Shown: positions 35,022 to 44,765, counted from the first letter of the stretch. The stretch is 64,000 nucleotides of DNA from Bradyrhizobium sp. PSBB068 (GCA_016839165.1 CP069300.1:5084001-5148000); one strand, 5' to 3'. Made by a program: numbers and translations. Notes: generated from the letters alone by a model not told the origin.

Positions 35022-36199
35022 TAGGGGAATCGCATATGGCGATGGAGGGGTGTTGCCAAGCGGTTGGAACTGGATTCTTTGGGTGTCTCTCGCTTCCCGA
35101 GGGAGACCAGAATGCGCCAACTCAAGCGCCTGCTTCGACCACTCAAGGACCCCCGCGCCAGCAACGTGCGGCACGATCTGGTGGAGATCATCGTCATCGC
35201 CTTGGCGGCGACACTGGCCGGCGCCAAGACCTGCACCGAGTTCGAGTTCTTCGGCAAAGGCCGAGAGGAGCTGTTGCAGCGGTTCCTGGAGCTCAGATCC
35301 GGCATCCCCAGCCACGATACGTTCAGCAACGTCTTCCGTGCTCTGGACCCGAAGGGGTTGGAAGCGATTTTGCGCAAGCTCAGCAAGGGCTTCGGCATCA
35401 AGGGCGTGGTCAGCATCGACGGCAAGGCGTTGCGCGGCGCCTTCATGCGTGGGCGGCAATCCACACCGCTGCATATGGTCAATGTCTGGGCGGCAGGCAC
35501 ACGCATGGCGCTGGCTCAAAGGAAGGCCCCCAATCGCAACGAGGTTGCCGGCGTTCTCGAAGTCCTCGCCTCGCTCGATCTGGACGGCGCTCTTGTCACT
35601 GCCGACGCCTTGCATTGCCGGCCCGATGTCGCGCAAGCCATCCGCGACCGGAAGGGCCACTACGTTCTGGCCATCAAGAGCAATCGCGGCCGGCTCTTCA
35701 AGGCCGCCAAGGCGTTGCTCGACACCGCCCGACGGCCTGCGCGAGCAAGCCAGCGAAGAACCGCCGCCCACGATCGCATCGAGCGCCGGCAAGCCATCAT
35801 CGTGCCGGCACCGCAATTGGCGAAGCAACATGGCTTCCCCGCTATCGTCGCGGTCGGCCGCATCGACAGCTGGCGCGCAACTGCCGGCAAGCCTGCCAAG
35901 CGGACGGCCCGATACTTTCTGGCTTCGCGGCGGCTGCCAGCCAAGAAGCTGCTCGACGTCGTCCGCGCCCACTGGAGCATCGAGAACAACCTGCACTGGG
36001 TTCTCGACGTTCTGTTCGACGAGGACGCTTGCCGCAGCCGCAAGGACCACGCCCCGGAGAACCTTGCCGTCATCCGCAAGCTCGCCATCAACGCCCTGCA
36101 AGCCACGCCAGGTCCAGCGCGAACCAGCCACAAAATGCTCCAGGCAAGATGGAGCAACGACTTCCTTCTCACCGTCCTGGCCCATATGCGATAGCCCTA
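35022..36199 (+). mobile_element. ISAs1-family insertion sequence, copy 1 (1178 bp)
   Basis: The element has 18-base terminal inverted repeats, TAGGGGAATCGCATATGG at the left and TAGGGCTATCGCATATGG (reverse complement) at the right, 16 of 18 identical. A 10-base direct repeat CCTTGCGGGG flanks it at 35012-35021 and 36200-36209. One transposase gene fills it, and its stop codon lies within the right inverted repeat. Copy 2 at 39006-40183 has the same length and appears identical. It is inserted in the left arm of a MITE-like repeat. Confidence 0.93.
35112..36194 (+). CDS. ISAs1-family transposase, copy 1
   Basis: A 360-residue DDE transposase of the ISAs1 (H-repeat-associated) family. Motifs include PLKDPRASNVRHDL near the start, VSIDGKALRG with the first catalytic Asp, TADALHC with the second, the HYVLAIKSNR strand, and HWSIENNLHWVLDV with the catalytic Glu. 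ATG 35112 is chosen since GAGGGAG stands eight bases upstream and conservation starts there; ATG 35064 gives 376 residues. The frame is intact, so the element is probably active. Confidence 0.92.
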   Translation: MRQLKRLLRPLKDPRASNVRHDLVEIIVIALAATLAGAKTCTEFEFFGKGREELLQRFLELRSGIPSHDTFSNVFRALDPKGLEAILRKLSKGFGIKGVVSIDGKALRGAFMRGRQSTPLHMVNVWAAGTRMALAQRKAPNRNEVAGVLEVLASLDLDGALVTADALHCRPDVAQAIRDRKGHYVLAIKSNRGRLFKAAKALLDTARRPARASQRRTAAHDRIERRQAIIVPAPQLAKQHGFPAIVAVGRIDSWRATAGKPAKRTARYFLASRRLPAKKLLDVVRAHWSIENNLHWVLDVLFDEDACRSRKDHAPENLAVIRKLAINALQATPGPARTSHKMLQARWSNDFLLTVLAHMR

Positions 36200-36607
36200 C
36201 CTTGCGGGGGAGGGTTAGGGAGAGGGGTGGCCACACGGAGACTCTCTCGACTTTTTGCAACGACGCACGATCAAGATTGCAGACGCAACGCTTCGCCTCG
36301 ATGACCTTCGCCCGGGGCTCACCCCTCTCCCCACCCTCCCCCGCAAGGGGGGAGGGAGCCGCCGAGGGTGCTCACCTCACGTTCGCAGGCAGACTGAACA
36401 CGCTGAGCGGCGTAGTCACACGTGCGCCGGGACGCGCACCGCGAAAACCCTTCCTACACCATGACATCAGGCATGATCTCGACCGGCGACAACCATCGCG
36501 CGTGCGCGGCCGCCGAAGTCAATCTTTGCTCAACGGGTTGCCTTTAGGGTGCCGGCGGCGGCCGGATGTTAGGGCGCGACCTGTTTGGTTAAGGAGATAT
36601 AGCGATC

Positions 36608-38815
36608 ATGCCCGCGACGAACGTGGCCGAAGGGCCCAATCAGCGACAAGCCGGCTTCAATCTCTTCCTCGTCGGCTTCCTGATCCTGTTCCTCGAGCTG
36701 GCCTGCATCCGCTGGTTCTCGGCCAAGGTCGTCTTCCTGCAATTCTTCACCAATATCGTGCTGCTGGCGGCCTTCCTTGGCATGTCCTGCGGCTGCCTTG
36801 CCGCGCGGCGGACCACCAACTGGCTTGCGCTGTTTCCGGGGCTCGCGCTCGTGACCTTCGCCGCCGTGGCCACGATCATGGTGCTGTATTTCCAGTGGGG
36901 CGAGTTCGCAGTCGACGTCGGCCATCAGGCCTCGCCGCAGGAGGTGTTCTTCGGCACCGAATATCGCAACCCGGATCTCGCCAAATTCGTGGTGCCGATC
37001 GAGGCGATCGCCGGGCTGTTCTTCGTGCTGATCGCGCTGATGTTCGTCGGCCTCGGCCAGACGCTCGGCCGCGCCTTCGATGCCTACCCGAACCGCGTCG
37101 CCGGCTATTCGCTCAATATCGGCGGCAGCCTGGCGGGCATCGTGGGGTTCTCGCTGCTGTCGTTCGCACAGGCGCCGCCGGTGGTCTGGTTCGGCATCAG
37201 CTGCGCCGGCATCGCCTATCTGCTCTATCAGGACAAGGCGCTGTCGCTGCTGCGCCTCGTGACGATCATCTTCGTGGTCGGATTTACCGGATTCTACACC
37301 GATCGTTCCGGCAACCATGACATCCGCTGGTCGCCTTACTACGCCGTCGACCTCAACAAGAAGAGCGGCGAAATCACCGTCAACAGCATCGGCCATCAGG
37401 AAATGATGCCGTTCAGCGAACGCGGCTCGTCCTATTCGCTGATCCATTTGCTGCAGCAGCACAGCGGCGGCGCGCCGTTCAAGGACGTCATGATCATCGG
37501 CGCCGGCTCCGGCAACGACCTGGCGCACGCCTTGCGCTTCGGCGTGGAGCGCGTCGATGCGGTCGAGATCGATCCCGCGATCCAGGACATCGGCATCCAC
37601 AACCATCCCGACAAGCCCTATCAGGACCCGCGGGTGGTGCCGCATCTCGACGACGGCCGGCATTTCCTGCGCACCACCGAACGCAAATACGATCTCGTGG
37701 TGTATGCGCTGGTCGACTCGCTGATCCTGCACAGCGGTTATGCCAACATCCGTCTCGAAAGCTACCTGTTCACCGAACAGGCGTTCCAGGACGTCCGCCG
37801 TGTGCTGAAGCAGGACGGCATCTTCGTGATGTACAACTACTACCGCCAGGGCTGGATCGTGCAGCGCGTCGCCGAGATGGCCAAGCAGGTGTTCGGCTGC
37901 GATCCGCTGGTGCTGCCGCTGCCCTACAAGGAAACCCTGACGTCATCGGAAGCGGTCGGCTTCACCACCATCATCGCGGGCTGCAATCCCCGCATCTCCA
38001 CCGCGTTCCGCGACCGCGGCAAGTTCTGGCTGAACAGCATTCCGCCGGAGAACCTCGCGGTCGACGGTTTCGACAAGCCGCAGGAGAAAGCCAAAGACAA
38101 GGCAACCACGCAGCGCGGCGACTGGGTGCCGCTGGCGCCGGCGAAATTGGTGGTCGACAATGAAGGCGCCAGGCAATCGACCAGCGACGACTGGCCGTTC
38201 CTCTATGTCAGCGGGCGGCTGATCCCCGACCTCACCGTTCGCTCGATGATCCTGCTCGGCGTGCTCGGGCTCGGCCTCGTCTATCTGTTCAAGCCGAAGG
38301 GCGCCTGGCGGCCGAACAACCGGATGTTCTTCCTCGGCGCGGCCTTCATGCTGCTCGAGACCAAGGCGGTGGTGCAGATGGCACTGCTGTTCGGCAGCAC
38401 CTGGCTGGTCAACTCGGCGGTGTTCTTCACCGCGCTGCTGCTGATCCTCGCCGCCAATCTGTATGTGATCAAGGTGCCGTCCACCCGGCTGGTGCGGCAC
38501 TATGCCGGGCTGCTGCTGCTGCTCGCGGTCTCGGTGCTGGTGCCGCTCGACACCTTCCTGAGCGGCGGCATTGTCTGGCGCTACGTGATCCCGTGCGCGC
38601 TGGCGCTCGGCCCGATGTTCTTCGCCGGCGTGATCTTCGCCCGCACCTTCCGCGACGAGGCCAATCCCGACCAGGCGTTCGGATCCAACATCGCGGGCTC
38701 CGTGATCGGCGGCCTCGCCGAGTCGTGCTCGACCCTGCTCGGCTTCCGCTATCTCCTGATCGTGGCGATCGGCTTTTACCTCTTGTCCGCCTGGATGCCC
38801 TCGCGCAAGGGCTAG
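36608..38815 (+). CDS. Polytopic membrane protein with spermidine-synthase-like domain
   Basis: A 735-residue protein with three parts. Residues 1-235 hold about six membrane helices (FLILFLELACIRWF opens the first). Residues about 250-520 form a soluble Rossmann methyltransferase/spermidine-synthase-like domain with the nucleotide motif VMIIGAGSGNDLAHAL, VDAVEIDPAIQDIG and DDGRHFLRTTERKYD. Residues about 545-735 hold six or seven more helices. Such MFS-like/SpeE proteins are widespread but uncharacterised. It is alone between two IS-bearing repeats. AAGGAG lies eleven bases before the ATG. Whether it makes polyamines is unknown. Confidence 0.85.
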   Translation: MPATNVAEGPNQRQAGFNLFLVGFLILFLELACIRWFSAKVVFLQFFTNIVLLAAFLGMSCGCLAARRTTNWLALFPGLALVTFAAVATIMVLYFQWGEFAVDVGHQASPQEVFFGTEYRNPDLAKFVVPIEAIAGLFFVLIALMFVGLGQTLGRAFDAYPNRVAGYSLNIGGSLAGIVGFSLLSFAQAPPVVWFGISCAGIAYLLYQDKALSLLRLVTIIFVVGFTGFYTDRSGNHDIRWSPYYAVDLNKKSGEITVNSIGHQEMMPFSERGSSYSLIHLLQQHSGGAPFKDVMIIGAGSGNDLAHALRFGVERVDAVEIDPAIQDIGIHNHPDKPYQDPRVVPHLDDGRHFLRTTERKYDLVVYALVDSLILHSGYANIRLESYLFTEQAFQDVRRVLKQDGIFVMYNYYRQGWIVQRVAEMAKQVFGCDPLVLPLPYKETLTSSEAVGFTTIIAGCNPRISTAFRDRGKFWLNSIPPENLAVDGFDKPQEKAKDKATTQRGDWVPLAPAKLVVDNEGARQSTSDDWPFLYVSGRLIPDLTVRSMILLGVLGLGLVYLFKPKGAWRPNNRMFFLGAAFMLLETKAVVQMALLFGSTWLVNSAVFFTALLLILAANLYVIKVPSTRLVRHYAGLLLLLAVSVLVPLDTFLSGGIVWRYVIPCALALGPMFFAGVIFARTFRDEANPDQAFGSNIAGSVIGGLAESCSTLLGFRYLLIVAIGFYLLSAWMPSRKG

Positions 38816-39005
38816 CGTGGGGCGAGTAAGGGACGCAACAGCAGAAGGGTTCCCTCCCCCCTTGCGGGGTAGGGTTAGGGAGAGGGGTACCACACGGGGA
38901 CTCTCTCGATTTGTCTTTCGACGACGCGATCAAGATTGCAAAGGCAACACTTCGCCTCGATGATCTCGCCCGGGGCCACCCCTCTCCCCACCCTCCCCCG
39001 CAAGG

Positions 39006-40183
39006 TAGGGCTATCGCATATGGGCCAGGACGGTGAGAAGGAAGTCGTTGCTCCATCTTGCCTGGAGCATTTTGTGGCTGGTTCGCGCTGGACCTGGCGT
39101 GGCTTGCAGGGCGTTGATGGCGAGCTTGCGGATGACGGCAAGGTTCTCCGGGGCGTGGTCCTTGCGGCTGCGGCAAGCGTCCTCGTCGAACAGAACGTCG
39201 AGAACCCAGTGCAGGTTGTTCTCGATGCTCCAGTGGGCGCGGACGACGTCGAGCAGCTTCTTGGCTGGCAGCCGCCGCGAAGCCAGAAAGTATCGGGCCG
39301 TCCGCTTGGCAGGCTTGCCGGCAGTTGCGCGCCAGCTGTCGATGCGGCCGACCGCGACGATAGCGGGGAAGCCATGTTGCTTCGCCAATTGCGGTGCCGG
39401 CACGATGATGGCTTGCCGGCGCTCGATGCGATCGTGGGCGGCGGTTCTTCGCTGGCTTGCTCGCGCAGGCCGTCGGGCGGTGTCGAGCAACGCCTTGGCG
39501 GCCTTGAAGAGCCGGCCGCGATTGCTCTTGATGGCCAGAACGTAGTGGCCCTTCCGGTCGCGGATGGCTTGCGCGACATCGGGCCGGCAATGCAAGGCGT
39601 CGGCAGTGACAAGAGCGCCGTCCAGATCGAGCGAGGCGAGGACTTCGAGAACGCCGGCAACCTCGTTGCGATTGGGGGCCTTCCTTTGAGCCAGCGCCAT
39701 GCGTGTGCCTGCCGCCCAGACATTGACCATATGCAGCGGTGTGGATTGCCGCCCACGCATGAAGGCGCCGCGCAACGCCTTGCCGTCGATGCTGACCACG
39801 CCCTTGATGCCGAAGCCCTTGCTGAGCTTGCGCAAAATCGCTTCCAACCCCTTCGGGTCCAGAGCACGGAAGACGTTGCTGAACGTATCGTGGCTGGGGA
39901 TGCCGGATCTGAGCTCCAGGAACCGCTGCAACAGCTCCTCTCGGCCTTTGCCGAAGAACTCGAACTCGGTGCAGGTCTTGGCGCCGGCCAGTGTCGCCGC
40001 CAAGGCGATGACGATGATCTCCACCAGATCGTGCCGCACGTTGCTGGCGCGGGGGTCCTTGAGTGGTCGAAGCAGGCGCTTGAGTTGGCGCATTCTGGTC
40101 TCCCTCGGGAAGCGAGAGACACCCAAAGAATCCAGTTCCAACCGCTTGGCAACACCCCTCCATCGCCATATGCGATTCCCCTA
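39006..40183 (-). mobile_element. ISAs1-family insertion sequence, copy 2 (1178 bp, inverted)
   Basis: Same length and terminal repeats as copy 1, opposite orientation. The flanking 10-base direct repeat is CCCCGCAAGG at 38996-39005 and 40184-40193, which is the reverse complement of the duplication around copy 1. It therefore entered the equivalent sequence of the other arm of a second MITE-like repeat. The two copies can recombine and invert the 2.8-kb segment between them. Confidence 0.93.
39011..40093 (-). CDS. ISAs1-family transposase, copy 2
   Basis: The 360-residue product is identical to that of copy 1 in every residue I compared, and the same shadow frames are open in both copies, so the DNA is also essentially identical. 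This points to recent transposition or gene conversion. Start and motifs are as in copy 1; the stop lies within the terminal inverted repeat. Confidence 0.92.
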   Translation of the reverse strand: MRQLKRLLRPLKDPRASNVRHDLVEIIVIALAATLAGAKTCTEFEFFGKGREELLQRFLELRSGIPSHDTFSNVFRALDPKGLEAILRKLSKGFGIKGVVSIDGKALRGAFMRGRQSTPLHMVNVWAAGTRMALAQRKAPNRNEVAGVLEVLASLDLDGALVTADALHCRPDVAQAIRDRKGHYVLAIKSNRGRLFKAAKALLDTARRPARASQRRTAAHDRIERRQAIIVPAPQLAKQHGFPAIVAVGRIDSWRATAGKPAKRTARYFLASRRLPAKKLLDVVRAHWSIENNLHWVLDVLFDEDACRSRKDHAPENLAVIRKLAINALQATPGPARTSHKMLQARWSNDFLLTVLAHMR

Positions 40184-40271
40184 CCCCGCAAGGGGGGAGG
40201 GAGCCGGACGAGTGTGCTTACCTTACGTGGCGGGGCACGAGCGCGAGAAAAACGCCGCCGCTTTTCACGTC

Positions 40272-41207
40272 CTACTTCGCCTTCTTCTCCGCCGCGCCGC
40301 CCTTGCCTTCGGCTTCCAGCGCCGCGCGGATGTGCTTGAACTCGCTCAGATCGGCCTTGCCGACCACGGGGAATTTCAGATCGAGCCGGTCGAGCGCGCT
40401 CACGATGGTCGAGCCGATCACGGCACGGGCGAACCATTTGTGGTCGGCCGGCACGATGTGCCAGGGCGCGTCCCTGGTCGCGGTGTGGTGGATCATGTCC
40501 TGGTAGGCGGCCTGGTATTTGGCCCAAAGCTGCCGCTCGGAAATGTCGGCCATCGAGAACTTCCAGTACTTGGCCGGCTCCTCGAGCCGGTCGAGGAAGC
40601 GCCGGCGCTGCTCCTCCTTGGAGACGTGCAGGAAGAACTTCAGGATCATGGTGCCGTTGCGCGACAGATAGCGCTCGATCGCGGAGATGTCCTCGAAGCG
40701 CTCGCGCCAGATGTTCTTGGTCACCAGCTTCTTCGGTATCTTCTGCTTGTCCAGCACCTCGGGATGCACCCGCACCACGAGGCACTCCTCATAATAGGAG
40801 CGATTGAAGATGCCGATGCGGCCCCGCTCCGGCAGCGCGATCATCGCGCGCCACATGTAGTCGTGGTCGAGCTCGCGGGTCGAGGGCTGCTTGAAGGAGG
40901 AGACCTCGCAGCCCTGCGGATTGACGCCCTCGAACACGCTCTTGATCGCTGAATCCTTGCCGGCGGCATCCATGCCCTGGAAGATCAGCAACAGCGACCA
41001 GCGGTCCTGGGCGTAGAGCTTCTCCTGGAAATCGTTGAGCCGCTTGCGGTTGGCCTCGATGATCTTGCCGCCGGCGTCCTTGTCGATGCCGCCCTTCTCG
41101 GCGGTCGGGTACGACTTGAGGTGAAATTCGCCACTCCCGTCGAAACGGAACGGCGCAACGAAGGGTTTCAGTTCATCGGCGAGCGATGGGGACGGTTTGT
41201 TGTTCAT
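40272..41207 (-). CDS. ppk2: Polyphosphate kinase 2 family protein
   Basis: A 311-residue PPK2 enzyme that uses polyphosphate to phosphorylate nucleotides. It has the Walker A motif GMDAAGKDSAIKSV, the lid/Walker B region GRIGIFNRSYYEECLVVRVHP, and KFFLHVSKEEQRRRF. An ADP/AMP preference cannot be read with certainty; the single-domain length is typical. The start ATG 41207 overlaps the end of livM by 35 bases, an unusually long overlap that suggests the gene is read with the liv operon. The tail is rich in Lys, Ala and Gly. Confidence 0.88.
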   Translation of the reverse strand: MNNKPSPSLADELKPFVAPFRFDGSGEFHLKSYPTAEKGGIDKDAGGKIIEANRKRLNDFQEKLYAQDRWSLLLIFQGMDAAGKDSAIKSVFEGVNPQGCEVSSFKQPSTRELDHDYMWRAMIALPERGRIGIFNRSYYEECLVVRVHPEVLDKQKIPKKLVTKNIWRERFEDISAIERYLSRNGTMILKFFLHVSKEEQRRRFLDRLEEPAKYWKFSMADISERQLWAKYQAAYQDMIHHTATRDAPWHIVPADHKWFARAVIGSTIVSALDRLDLKFPVVGKADLSEFKHIRAALEAEGKGGAAEKKAK

Positions 41208-42183
41208 GACCTCTCGGCGGCTTGCGTGGCGATTTGATCCGGTCGATCACGCTACCAAGAATGCCCTTGGGCAGGAAGATGATGAACAGCACCAGCAGGA
41301 CGCCATAGACCAGGTTGTCCCAGCCGACCGCCTTGGTGCCGAACGAGATCCGCAGCACCTCGGCCAGCACGATGGTGATGACGGCGCCGACCGTCGGCCC
41401 GAGCGCGACATAGACGCCGCCGACGATCGCCGCGAACACCATCTGCAGGGAGACCGCAATCCCGCTCACCGTGTCGGGCGAGATGAACATCTGGTACTGG
41501 CAATACAGCGCCCCCGAAAGCGCGGTCATCAGCGCGCTGATCAGCGTGATCTTGAGCTTTTCGGCGGTGACATTGACGCCGGCCGCGGCAGCCGCGTCCT
41601 CATCCTCCGAGATCGCCTCCATGGCGTGGCGGATCATGCTGCGGTCGATCGCGCGCCAGATCACGAGGCCGAAGGCCCAGACCGCAAGCGCGATCAGGTA
41701 CCAGGTGATCTTGTCGTCGAATTGCAGCGCGAACAGCCCCTTGCCGCTCGGCGCGCGTTGCGGCGTGTAGCCGAGCGAGCCGCCGGTATAATCGCGGGTC
41801 GCGGTGATGACCTGCAACACGATGCCCGACAGCGCGAGCGTCACCAGCACGAAATAGTGCCCCGTGATGCGGAAGCGGAAGCAGGGATAGGCGACGACGA
41901 GCGCGAGCCCGCCCGCGGTCGCCATGCTCAGGGGAATCCCGATCCAGGGCGACAGCCCGAGATGGTTCCAGAGCAACGCGGTGACATAGGCGCCGATCCC
42001 CATGAAGCCGCCATGGCCGAGCGAGACCAGGCCGAAGCGGCCCATGATCGACCACGAGGTGTAGGCGAACGACCAGATCAGGATCAGCACCAGGAGATGC
42101 AAATGATAGGGATCGCGGTGCACGAAGGGCAGCGCGACGAGCACGAGGAGTGCAATGATCCAGCCGGCAGCCTGCCTGCTCAC
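41173..42183 (-). CDS. livM: Branched-chain amino acid-type ABC permease LivM
   Basis: A 336-residue inner-membrane permease with about nine helices. Family motifs: GRFGLVSLGHGGFMGIGAY near residue 45, FRITGHYFVLVTLALS, and the C-terminal VGGVYVALGPTVGA. The start is GTG 42183, which overlaps the TGA of livH as GTGA; a longer frame to 42261 runs inside livH. It forms the channel with LivH. Confidence 0.9.
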   Translation of the reverse strand: MSRQAAGWIIALLVLVALPFVHRDPYHLHLLVLILIWSFAYTSWSIMGRFGLVSLGHGGFMGIGAYVTALLWNHLGLSPWIGIPLSMATAGGLALVVAYPCFRFRITGHYFVLVTLALSGIVLQVITATRDYTGGSLGYTPQRAPSGKGLFALQFDDKITWYLIALAVWAFGLVIWRAIDRSMIRHAMEAISEDEDAAAAAGVNVTAEKLKITLISALMTALSGALYCQYQMFISPDTVSGIAVSLQMVFAAIVGGVYVALGPTVGAVITIVLAEVLRISFGTKAVGWDNLVYGVLLVLFIIFLPKGILGSVIDRIKSPRKPPRGHEQQTVPIARR

Positions 42184-43061
42184 GAGCGCCTCGCGAGCAG
42201 GCCCGCAGGCCGGATGAACATCATGACGATGAAGAAGGCGAAGGCCAGCACGTAGCCCCATTCGAGATCGGAGAACAGGCCGCCGAGCGAGATGATCTCG
42301 GCGAACACGAAGGCGGCGACGAACCCGCCGATGAAATTGCCGAGGCCGCCGAGCACGCAGATCAGGAAGGTGATCGGCCCGAACGACAGGCCGACGAACG
42401 GATGCACGTCGTATTGCAGCACCAGAAGGCAGGCCGCGAGGCCGGCGAGCCCGCCGCCGATCGCCGAGGTGACGAGATAGATGCGCTTGGGATCGACGCC
42501 CATCAGTGGCATGATCTGACGGTCCTGTGCGATGGCGCGGATCGCGGTGCCGGTGAAGGTGCGGGTCAGGAACAGATAGACGCCGATCATGCCGGCCAGC
42601 GCCGCGGCAAACGACAGCAGCCGGGCGTAGCTGAAATTCATCTCGCCGAGCGCCAGCACCGGCAGGCGGATGCCGAGATTCTTGAAGTCGATGCCGAAGG
42701 CGACGGTGGCAAAGCTTTGCAGGATGAACAGCACGCCGCCGGTGGCGAGCAGCTGGTTGATCGGCGGCGCGGTCAGCAAGGGCGCAATGACGAGGAAATG
42801 CAGCGCGGCGCCGAGCAACGCCACCAAGAGGATGACGAGCGGCGCGGCGGCCCAGTATGGCAGATGGAACACCTGTACGAGATAGTACATGCCGTACATC
42901 CCGATCATCACGAGCTCCGCATAGCAGATCCAGGTGACGTCGATGACGCCGAAGATGAGGTTGAGCCCGAGCGCGAGCAGCGCCAGCACGCCGCCGAGCA
43001 GAATGCCGTTGATGACGGCCTCCAGCAGGTAGATGTCGAAGATGTCGAGGAAGGATTGCAT
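42180..43061 (-). CDS. livH: Branched-chain amino acid-type ABC permease LivH
   Basis: A 293-residue permease with about eight helices. Typical sequence: INGILLGGVLALLALGLNLIFGVIDV near the start and RAIAQDRQIMPLMGVDPKR, the cytoplasmic loop that contacts the ATPases. It is separated from livF by 187 bases that hold a REP-like pair. The solute could be an amino acid, amide, urea or aromatic acid. Confidence 0.9.
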   Translation of the reverse strand: MQSFLDIFDIYLLEAVINGILLGGVLALLALGLNLIFGVIDVTWICYAELVMIGMYGMYYLVQVFHLPYWAAAPLVILLVALLGAALHFLVIAPLLTAPPINQLLATGGVLFILQSFATVAFGIDFKNLGIRLPVLALGEMNFSYARLLSFAAALAGMIGVYLFLTRTFTGTAIRAIAQDRQIMPLMGVDPKRIYLVTSAIGGGLAGLAACLLVLQYDVHPFVGLSFGPITFLICVLGGLGNFIGGFVAAFVFAEIISLGGLFSDLEWGYVLAFAFFIVMMFIRPAGLLARRS

Positions 43062-43074
43062 GGCTGCCTCTCTC

Positions 43075-43208
43075 TTACCTCTCCCCGTCGGGGAGAGGTC
43101 GGCGCGGAGCGCCGGGTGAGGGCAACAGGTCCCACGAGAGAGCGTGCCCCCTCACCCGGATCGCATCTGGCGATGCGATCCGACCTCTCCCACAGGGGGA
43201 GAGGTGAA
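43075..43208. repeat. REP-like palindromic pair between livF and livH
   Basis: CCTCTCCCCGTCGGGGAGAGG forms a perfect hairpin followed by GCGCGGAGCGCCGGGTGAGGG, a short core, and the mirrored CCCTCACCCGGATCGCATC...CCTCTCCC half. It belongs with the elements at 18483 and 55785. Being inside an operon it may act on messenger stability between the ATPase and permease genes. Confidence 0.6.
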
Positions 43209-43248
43209 CCGCCGATGCCGCAACACTTTCCGATATTGTCAGCACGTC

Positions 43249-43953
<705 letters not shown>

Positions 43954-43958
43954 GCGGC

Positions 43959-44732
43959 TCACGCCCCGATCCGGCGGCGCGCCTGCGCCGCGGCCGCCGC
44001 CGCAAGGCTCGCATCCGCATCGGTGCCGAGATAGACCTCGATCACGCGGGCATCGCCGGCGATGTCGGCCGGCAGGCCTTCGGCGATCTTCTCGCCGTGA
44101 TCGAGCACCATGACGCGGTCGACCACGCGCATCAACACGCCCATGATGTGCTCGACCCAGATGATGGTGATGCCGAGCTCGTCGCGGATCCGGCGCAGCA
44201 TGTCGGCAGCCTGGTCCATCTCGGCCTCGTCGAGCCCGCCGAGACTTTCGTCGGCGAGCAGGAGTTTCGGCCCAGTGGCGAGCGCCTTTGCCAGCTCGAG
44301 CTTCTTCAGGCCGGCGGCGCCCAGACCCTCGACGCTGCTGTGCCGATCGGTCGGCAGGCCGACCATCGCAAGCGCCCGCTCGGCCGCCGCCTCCGCCTTG
44401 CTGCGGCTGTGGCGGCCCTGGCCGTAGAAGCCGGCGAGCGCGACATTCTCGAAAATGCTGAGGCGATGGAACGGCCGCGGGATCTGGAAGGTACGGCCGA
44501 TGCCGCCGACGATGATCCGGTGCGGCGCGAGCCCCGCGATCTCGCGGCCGTCGAACAGGATCGAGCCCGAGGTCGGCGGCAAGGTGCCCGACAGCATGTT
44601 GAAGATCGTGCTCTTGCCCGAACCGTTCGGGCCGATCAGGCCGAGGATCTCGCCCTGCTCGACGCGGAACGACACGTTGTTGACGGCTCGAAAGCCGCCA
44701 AACCGCTTGACCAGGCCTTCGACGGCGAGCAC
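43959..44732 (-). CDS. livG: Branched-chain amino acid-type ABC ATPase LivG
   Basis: A 257-residue ATPase started by GTG 44732 with AAGGG seven bases upstream. Walker A GPNGSGKST, the LivG-specific GRTFQIPRPF, Walker B KLLLADESLGGLDEAEMD and WVEHIMG are present. The signature segment EGLGAAGLKKLELAKAL departs from the usual LSxGxQ: it lacks the SGG core, as is seen in some LivG relatives. First ATPase gene of the livGFHM operon; no binding-protein gene precedes it. Confidence 0.88.
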   Translation of the reverse strand: MLAVEGLVKRFGGFRAVNNVSFRVEQGEILGLIGPNGSGKSTIFNMLSGTLPPTSGSILFDGREIAGLAPHRIIVGGIGRTFQIPRPFHRLSIFENVALAGFYGQGRHSRSKAEAAAERALAMVGLPTDRHSSVEGLGAAGLKKLELAKALATGPKLLLADESLGGLDEAEMDQAADMLRRIRDELGITIIWVEHIMGVLMRVVDRVMVLDHGEKIAEGLPADIAGDARVIEVYLGTDADASLAAAAAAQARRRIGA

Positions 44733-44765
44733 GGCGATCCCTTTCGCAGCGCGATGAGCCGGCGC

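Larger units (their letters stand above)
34976..36382. repeat. MITE-like element copy A, interrupted by ISAs1-family insertion
   Basis: Without the insertion and the duplicated target, the element is about 219 bases. Its ends are long imperfect inverted repeats: the left arm (from ACGTAAGGGA through GGTTCCCTCCCCCCTTGCGGGG and AGGGAGAGGGGT) mirrors the right arm (ACCCCTCTCCCC through CCCGCAAGGGGGGAGGGAGCC to CACGT). The core contains GATCAAGATTGCAGACGCAA and CTTCGCCTCGATGA. A second copy of the same core and arms is at 38824-40228. The insertion sits in the left arm. No coding capacity. Confidence 0.75.
38824..40228. repeat. MITE-like element copy B, interrupted by ISAs1-family insertion
   Basis: The same ~218-base element as copy A, in the same orientation. 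The left arm (GTAAGGGACGCA, TCCCTCCCCCCTTGCGGGG, AGGGAGAGGGGT at 38827-38888) and core (GATCAAGATTGCAAAGGCAA) are uninterrupted; the right arm is split by IS copy 2. The intact left arm of this copy shows what the insertion site looked like before insertion in copy A. Confidence 0.75.

Noticed and set aside
34069..37320. A 1083-codon open frame on the plus strand across leuA upstream, the IS and the SpeE-like gene
   Set aside because: It crosses unrelated features, runs in the wrong frame of the transposase and the SpeE-like gene, and its translation is Arg/Pro/Ser-rich with no pattern. It is a product of high GC.
35022..40183. The inverted IS pair as a composite transposon carrying the SpeE-like gene
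   Set aside because: Each IS has its own 10-base target duplication and lies inside its own repeat copy, so two independent insertions explain the data better.
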